Shown here: piece after piece, positions 60,166 through 64,000 of the stretch
How positions within the stretch are numbered: position 1 is the stretch's first letter
Layout of the letters: every line of letters starts with the position of its first letter
Source: Sphingomonas hengshuiensis
GTDB lineage: Bacteria; Pseudomonadota; Alphaproteobacteria; Sphingomonadales; Sphingomonadaceae
DNA length: 64,000 nucleotides
NCBI RefSeq assembly: GCF_000935025.1
Contig: NZ_CP010836.1
Location: forward strand, 4,278,001-4,342,000
Direction of reading: 5' to 3'
Program-made: the position numbers and the translations under genes
Notes under the pieces: model-generated
Seen by the model: only the letters and a program-made list of their open reading frames with translations
What the model was told of the DNA's origin: nothing
Databases searched by the model: none

Positions 60166-60868
60166 GCTGGACGACCTTGGCGTTGGGCGGCAACCCGACG
60201 CGCGCGCCGTTGAAGTCGATCGCGCTTTTCGGCCCCAGTTCACGCCCCATCGGCGTGATCCGCCAGCTATAGACCAGCCGATCGGATCCGTCGCGGAGTT
60301 CGACGCGGATGTCGGGCACATGCTGTTTCGTGGTCGTCGGGTTCACGATCCGGCCCGATACCGCGAACACTTCGTTGCCGTTGGTCATCGTCCGCAGCTC
60401 GACATTCTTGTCGGCGAACACCAGCGGGGTATCGACTTCGCCCCCGATCCCCAGCCCGAGCTGCGCCGCAAGCCCCGGCGCGCCCGAATAGAGGATCGCG
60501 CCCGTGCCGAGCAGCATCGAGAAACCGGCAACGAACGCCGCCGCGGTCCAGCGCCTGGCCGGATTGCGGCGCGGCTTGAACGGAGGCTGCGGTGCGAAAG
60601 GATCATATTCCGGGGCGGTCGGGGCCTGGACCGACGCATCCTCGAACACGCGCGGTGGCGTGGCAGGCGCGGGCGCCTCGGCGGGCTTGCGCGGCTCGCG
60701 CCGGGGCGGCGGCGCCTCGGGCTCCGCGCGCGTCGCGAGGTCGAGAATGGCGGGGGCCTGGAACCAGCTATGCTTGCAGCTGGCGCACCGCACCGTCCGG
60801 CCATCGGCGCCGATCGCGCTATCGGGGACAAGGTACCGGGTCCGGCACTGGCTGCATTCGAGGATCAT
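60137..60868 (-). CDS. MJ0042-type zinc-ribbon membrane protein
   Basis: A 243-aa protein. The N-terminal zinc ribbon is ILECSQCRTRYLVPDSAIG plus VRCASCKHSW (CxxC...CxxC). A Pro-rich linker, one membrane helix (about residues 108-128, WTAAAFVAGFSMLLGTGAI) and a C-terminal beta domain (VFAVSGRIVNPTTTKQHVPD) follow. Such proteins are common in Alphaproteobacteria next to ftsEX but have no settled function. It is divergent from ftsE. Confidence 0.9.
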   Translation of the reverse strand: MILECSQCRTRYLVPDSAIGADGRTVRCASCKHSWFQAPAILDLATRAEPEAPPPRREPRKPAEAPAPATPPRVFEDASVQAPTAPEYDPFAPQPPFKPRRNPARRWTAAAFVAGFSMLLGTGAILYSGAPGLAAQLGLGIGGEVDTPLVFADKNVELRTMTNGNEVFAVSGRIVNPTTTKQHVPDIRVELRDGSDRLVYSWRITPMGRELGPKSAIDFNGARVGLPPNAKVVQLSFASEIGG

Positions 60869-61063
60869 CTAAGCATCTCACCCCCGGGGCTGGCGATTGC
60901 CCGGTGTGGTGATTCTAGACGCAACGACTCGGGGTAACAAGAGTCTCGCCGCTGTCACTTTCGGGCGATCCCCCGGTCGCCACGCTTGAGCGCAAGGAAT
61001 GGCTGTGCGATGGCGGTGGCCAGCCGACCGGGGGCGCAGGGAGGAACGGCTTAGCCCGAACGC

Positions 61064-61765
61064 ATGGCCAATATCGTGCAATTCGAGAATGTCGGCCTGC
61101 GCTATGGGACGGGACCGGAGACGCTATCGGACGTTTCCTTCACACTCCAGAGCGGCGCCTTTTACTTTCTCACCGGCGCATCGGGGGCGGGAAAGACCTC
61201 GCTGCTCAAGCTGCTCTACCTCGCCCAGCGTCCGTCGCGCGGCATCGTGCGGCTGTTCGGCGAGGATGCCGGGACATTGCCCCGCACCCGCCTGCCCGGC
61301 TTTCGCCGCCGGATCGGCGTGGTGTTCCAGGACTTCCGGCTGGTCCCGCATCTGTCCGCCTATGACAATATCGCGCTGCCGCTGCGCGTCGCCGGGGTGT
61401 CCGAAAGCGATGTCGAAGCGCCGGTGCGCGAAATGCTCGCCTGGGTCGGGCTTACCGACCGTGGCCGCGCGAAACCGCCGACGCTGTCCGGCGGCGAGCA
61501 GCAGCGCGTCGCGATCGCCCGCGCAGTGATCGGCCGCCCCGAAGTGCTGGTCGCCGACGAACCCACCGGCAATGTCGACCCCGACATGGCCGAACGCCTG
61601 CTGCACCTGTTCGATTCGCTCAATCGGCTGGGCACCACGGTGATCGTCGCGACGCATGATTTCCACCTGCTCAATCGCATTCCCAATGCGCATATGATGC
61701 GGCTGGAAAAGGGGCGGCTGGGCGACCCCATGGGCACGCTGCGCAACCCGCCGGGCGCGGCATGA
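61064..61765 (+). CDS. ftsE: Cell division ATP-binding protein FtsE
   Basis: A 233-aa ABC ATPase. Walker A is GASGAGKT, the signature is LSGGEQQRVAIARAV and Walker B is VLVADEPTGNVD. With FtsX it controls cell-wall hydrolases at the division site. It starts MANIVQFENVGLRYGTGPET and overlaps ftsX by 4 bp. The 195-bp gap upstream holds the promoter region and a weak inverted repeat (GACTC/GAGTC) but no gene. Confidence 0.96.
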   Translation: MANIVQFENVGLRYGTGPETLSDVSFTLQSGAFYFLTGASGAGKTSLLKLLYLAQRPSRGIVRLFGEDAGTLPRTRLPGFRRRIGVVFQDFRLVPHLSAYDNIALPLRVAGVSESDVEAPVREMLAWVGLTDRGRAKPPTLSGGEQQRVAIARAVIGRPEVLVADEPTGNVDPDMAERLLHLFDSLNRLGTTVIVATHDFHLLNRIPNAHMMRLEKGRLGDPMGTLRNPPGAA

Positions 61766-62640
61766 GGATGCGCCCCACCGCCCGCGACCGGCGCCTGCTC
61801 GACGAGAGCCGGCGGACGCGCGCGATGACAGGGATCATGGCGATCATGCTGTTCCTGACCGTGCTCGCAGGCGCGCTGGGGCTCGGCATGTTCGCGGCGA
61901 CGGCGCAGCTCGATCGCGCGCTGGCGGGCCGGCTGACCGTGCAGATCATCGACCCCGACGCCGCAACGCGCGACCGGGAGGCACGCGCGATCGTCGCCGA
62001 GCTGGCGCGCCTGCCAGGGGTACGGCAGGTCAGCGAAGTCGATCGCGCGCGGCTCGCCGAACTGCTCCGCCCATGGCTCGGCGATGCGGGCCTCGACTCC
62101 GACCTGCCGATGCCGGCGATGATCGACGTCGAGGTGCGCGCCGATGCGGTTGCCGCCGTCGAGGCCGCGGCACGGCGGATCGCACCGGGCGCGCGCGTCG
62201 ATCGGCATGCGCAATGGCTGTCGCCGGTGCGCAGCTTCATGACGACGATGAGTTGGCTCGCGCTGGGGCTGATGCTGCTGATCGCATCGGCGACTGCGGC
62301 AGTCGTCCTGCTCGCGGCGCGCTCCGGGCTGGACACGCACCGCGATACGATCGAAGTCCTGCACATGCTTGGCTCCACCGATGTCCAGATTGCGCGGCTG
62401 TTCCAGCGCCGGATCGCGTTCGACACTCTGGTCGGCGGGCTGATCGGCGCCGGCGCGGCGCTGGGGCTGGTGTGGTTCCTCCAGGGGCAGATGCGCGGGC
62501 TCGGGTCCGAGATGCTGGGCGGCGTGGCGCTTGCGCAGCGCGACTGGCTGATCCTCCTGCTGCTGCCCTTGGCGTTCGCGCTGCTCGCGACGGTGGCAGC
62601 GCGCGTCGCGGTGCTGCGCGCGCTGGCCCGCACGCTGTGA
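61762..62640 (+). CDS. ftsX: Cell division permease-like protein FtsX
   Basis: A 292-aa protein with one N-terminal membrane helix (TGIMAIMLFLTVLAGALGLG), a periplasmic loop (QLDRALAGRLTVQIIDPDAA) and three C-terminal helices (LALGLMLLIASATAAVVLLA, AGAALGLVWFL, LLLPLAFALLATVAA), the FtsX plan. HMLGSTDVQIARLFQRRIAF is the conserved coupling segment. It overlaps ftsE and the next gene by 4 bp each. Confidence 0.94.
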   Translation: MRMRPTARDRRLLDESRRTRAMTGIMAIMLFLTVLAGALGLGMFAATAQLDRALAGRLTVQIIDPDAATRDREARAIVAELARLPGVRQVSEVDRARLAELLRPWLGDAGLDSDLPMPAMIDVEVRADAVAAVEAAARRIAPGARVDRHAQWLSPVRSFMTTMSWLALGLMLLIASATAAVVLLAARSGLDTHRDTIEVLHMLGSTDVQIARLFQRRIAFDTLVGGLIGAGAALGLVWFLQGQMRGLGSEMLGGVALAQRDWLILLLLPLAFALLATVAARVAVLRALARTL

Positions 62641-63170
62641 TCTGGCGCATTCCCCTGTTGGTAGTGCTTGCCTGGCTGCTGGGCTTCGTGGCGTTCATGA
62701 TCTCGCTCGGCAAGCCGCTCGACGATCGCAAGACCGACGCGATCGTGGTCGTCACCGGCGGCCCCGGGCGGATCGACCGCGGGCTGGCGATATTGCGCAA
62801 GGGCGACGCGCAGCGGATGCTGGTCAGCGGCGTCGACCCCGACGTGACCCCGGTCGAGTTCGCGGTGCAATACAAGATCGAGCGCCCGCTGTTCGGATGC
62901 TGCATCGATCTGGGCTGGCAGGCAGTCGACACGCGCTCGAATGCCGACGAGACCCAGCAATGGGTCGAGCGGCACGGGTTCAAATCGGTGCGGCTGGTGA
63001 CCACCGACTGGCATATGCCCCGCGCGCGGATGGAATTGGCCCACGCCCTGGGCTCGACGGTCGAGATTGTCGGTGACGGCGTCCGCAGCACCGCCGGGTT
63101 CGCCGTGCTGTTCCGCGAATATCATAAATATCTGGTCCGGCGCATCGCGCTGCTGGTGGGAGCGGGCTGA
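62637..63170 (+). CDS. YdcF family (DUF218) membrane-anchored protein
   Basis: A 177-aa protein with an N-terminal membrane helix (PLLVVLAWLLGFVAFM) and a periplasmic or cytosolic DUF218 domain: DAIVVVTGGPGRIDRGLAIL, MLVSGVDPDVT, TRSNADETQQWVERHG and LVTTDWHMPRARMELAHAL. YdcF/SanA-type proteins are linked to envelope lipid or cell-wall functions, but their activity is not settled. The start is GTG at 62637, overlapping the ftsX stop (GTGA). Confidence 0.88.
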   Translation: MIWRIPLLVVLAWLLGFVAFMISLGKPLDDRKTDAIVVVTGGPGRIDRGLAILRKGDAQRMLVSGVDPDVTPVEFAVQYKIERPLFGCCIDLGWQAVDTRSNADETQQWVERHGFKSVRLVTTDWHMPRARMELAHALGSTVEIVGDGVRSTAGFAVLFREYHKYLVRRIALLVGAG

Positions 63171-63171
63171 G

Positions 63172-63855
63172 ATGGTGCGGTTGCGGGCGCTGCTGTTCAC
63201 GGCGGTTTTCTATGGGTTTTCGGTGCCGATCGTGCTGCTGGCGCCGGTGATGGCAGTGTTCGGCGAGCGCGCGTTCCGGCGCTGGGTGCTGTTGTGGACC
63301 GATTTTCACGCCTGGTGCGCCCGCGCTCTGATGGGGATCAGGACGCGCATCGAGGGTGCGCCGCTCGCCACCCCCGCGCTCTATGCGGCGAAGCACCAGA
63401 GCTTCTTCGAGACCTTCGAGCTGATGCGGATGCTGGGCGCGCCGGCGGTGGTGATGCGCCAGGAATATGCGCGCATCCCGATATGGGGCTGGGCGGCCAA
63501 GCGCTATGGCGTGATCGTGATCGATCGCAGCGGTTCCGCCGCCGCACTCCGCCAGATGATGCGCGAGGCAAAGGCCGCGAGCGCGGCGGGGCGATCGGTG
63601 GTGCTCTTTCCCGAGGGCACGCGATCGCCGGTGGGCGAGGCGCCGCCGCTGCGATCCGGGCTGGCCGGGCTGTACCGCGCGATCGGGCTGCCGGTGGTTC
63701 CCGTCGCGCTCGACAGCGGCAAGGTGTGGCCCAAGGACGGGCCGATGCGGCCCGGAATCGTCACCTTCCGCTTCGGCACGCCGATTCCGCCGGGATTGAA
63801 GCGCGACGCGATCGAGACGCAGGTCCACGCCGCGATCAACGTCCTCAATCGCTAA
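63172..63855 (+). CDS. plsC: 1-acyl-sn-glycerol-3-phosphate acyltransferase (PlsC-type)
   Basis: A 227-aa membrane-bound acyltransferase that makes phosphatidic acid from lysophosphatidic acid. The N-terminal helix (ALLFTAVFYGFSVPIVLLAP) is followed by the catalytic block KHQSFFETFE, in which the usual His-x4-Asp is His-x4-Glu, and by the substrate motif VVLFPEGTRSP. The gene starts one base after the YdcF-like stop and probably belongs to the ftsEX operon. Confidence 0.9.
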   Translation: MVRLRALLFTAVFYGFSVPIVLLAPVMAVFGERAFRRWVLLWTDFHAWCARALMGIRTRIEGAPLATPALYAAKHQSFFETFELMRMLGAPAVVMRQEYARIPIWGWAAKRYGVIVIDRSGSAAALRQMMREAKAASAAGRSVVLFPEGTRSPVGEAPPLRSGLAGLYRAIGLPVVPVALDSGKVWPKDGPMRPGIVTFRFGTPIPPGLKRDAIETQVHAAINVLNR

Positions 63856-63857
63856 TA

Positions 63858-64000
63858 TTATTCGTGCGCGCGCCCGAAATCGGGGCGTGCATCGTCCTGT
63901 CCCTGGTCGATGATCGAGCGGCGCACCGCGCGGGTGCGGGTGAACAAGTCGAACAGCTCGTCGCCCTTGCCCCAGCGGATCGCGCGCTGGAGCGCCGTCA
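63858..64000 (-). CDS. C-terminal fragment, possibly prephenate/arogenate dehydrogenase
   Basis: Only the last ~47 codons are in the window, ending IDQGQDDARPDFGRAHE. The segment ALQRAIRWGKGDELFDLFTR and TRAVRRSIIDQGQD resembles the C-terminus of alphaproteobacterial TyrA-type dehydrogenases, as I recall it. This is a weak call because the catalytic domain is outside the window. It converges on plsC with a 2-bp gap. Confidence 0.45.
   Translation of the reverse strand, partial: TALQRAIRWGKGDELFDLFTRTRAVRRSIIDQGQDDARPDFGRAHE

Noticed and set aside
1..64000. CRISPR arrays, rRNA genes, phage genes, defence systems
   Set aside because: I saw no regularly spaced direct repeats, rRNA segments, phage structural genes or known defence families; the only mobile DNA is the nested IS pair and the palindromic repeats.

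Overview
This window is GC-rich DNA from an alphaproteobacterium, most probably a Sphingomonas-like member of the Sphingomonadaceae. The evidence is the flagellar gene content and order, the many TonB-linked and lipoprotein genes, the typical palindromic intergenic repeats, and the style of the housekeeping genes (pheST, rpmI-rplT, argH-lptM-lysA, ftsEX). Genus-level assignment is inference.

Layout. 1-7191 (minus): end of an aldose-1-epimerase-like gene, cytochrome b561, an SDR oxidoreductase, pheT-pheS, a LysE-type exporter and rplT-rpmI. 7240-11047 (plus): a cobalamin riboswitch followed by a BtuB-type receptor, a small orphan membrane protein and a BtuF-like protein. 11056-18634: a TlpA-type lipoprotein diverging from argH-lptM-lysA-siroheme synthase-CorA, then a response regulator, an FMN reductase and a CoA-transferase.

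18636-53201 is a nearly complete flagellar locus. The minus-strand block runs flbD-fliEFGHIJ-fliKLMNOPQR-flhB and then fliD-fliS. Flagellin fliC lies divergent from flbD. A second minus-strand block holds a lytic transglycosylase, flhA and fliA, and flgM, flgN and flgA. There are two stator pairs (41195-42384 minus and 51383-53201 plus). The plus-strand operon flgBCDEFGHIJKL carries rod, hook, rings and junction proteins. An unrelated dipeptidase sits inside the locus. I read four sigma-54 (-24/-12) promoters (flgB, transglycosylase-flhA-fliA, fliK, second motAB) and four sigma-28 promoters (fliC, fliD, flgM, motAB-1, the last weaker). With the sigma-54 activator FlbD, FliA and its antagonist FlgM all encoded here, a whole regulatory cascade can be read from the DNA.

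53201-55586 is a nested insertion. An IS630-family element sits exactly at the shared stop codons of motB and a convergent TonB receptor gene. Its own 5' leader is interrupted by an IS110-family (IS1111-like) element whose long 3' noncoding end is a candidate bridge/seek RNA. That noncoding region contains a 9-nt match to the target flank.

55586-64000: a large TonB receptor with a Gly-rich insert, tRNA-Leu(GAG), a MATE exporter, an MJ0042 zinc-finger membrane protein, ftsE-ftsX, a YdcF-like protein, PlsC, and the 3' end of a gene that may be a prephenate/arogenate dehydrogenase.
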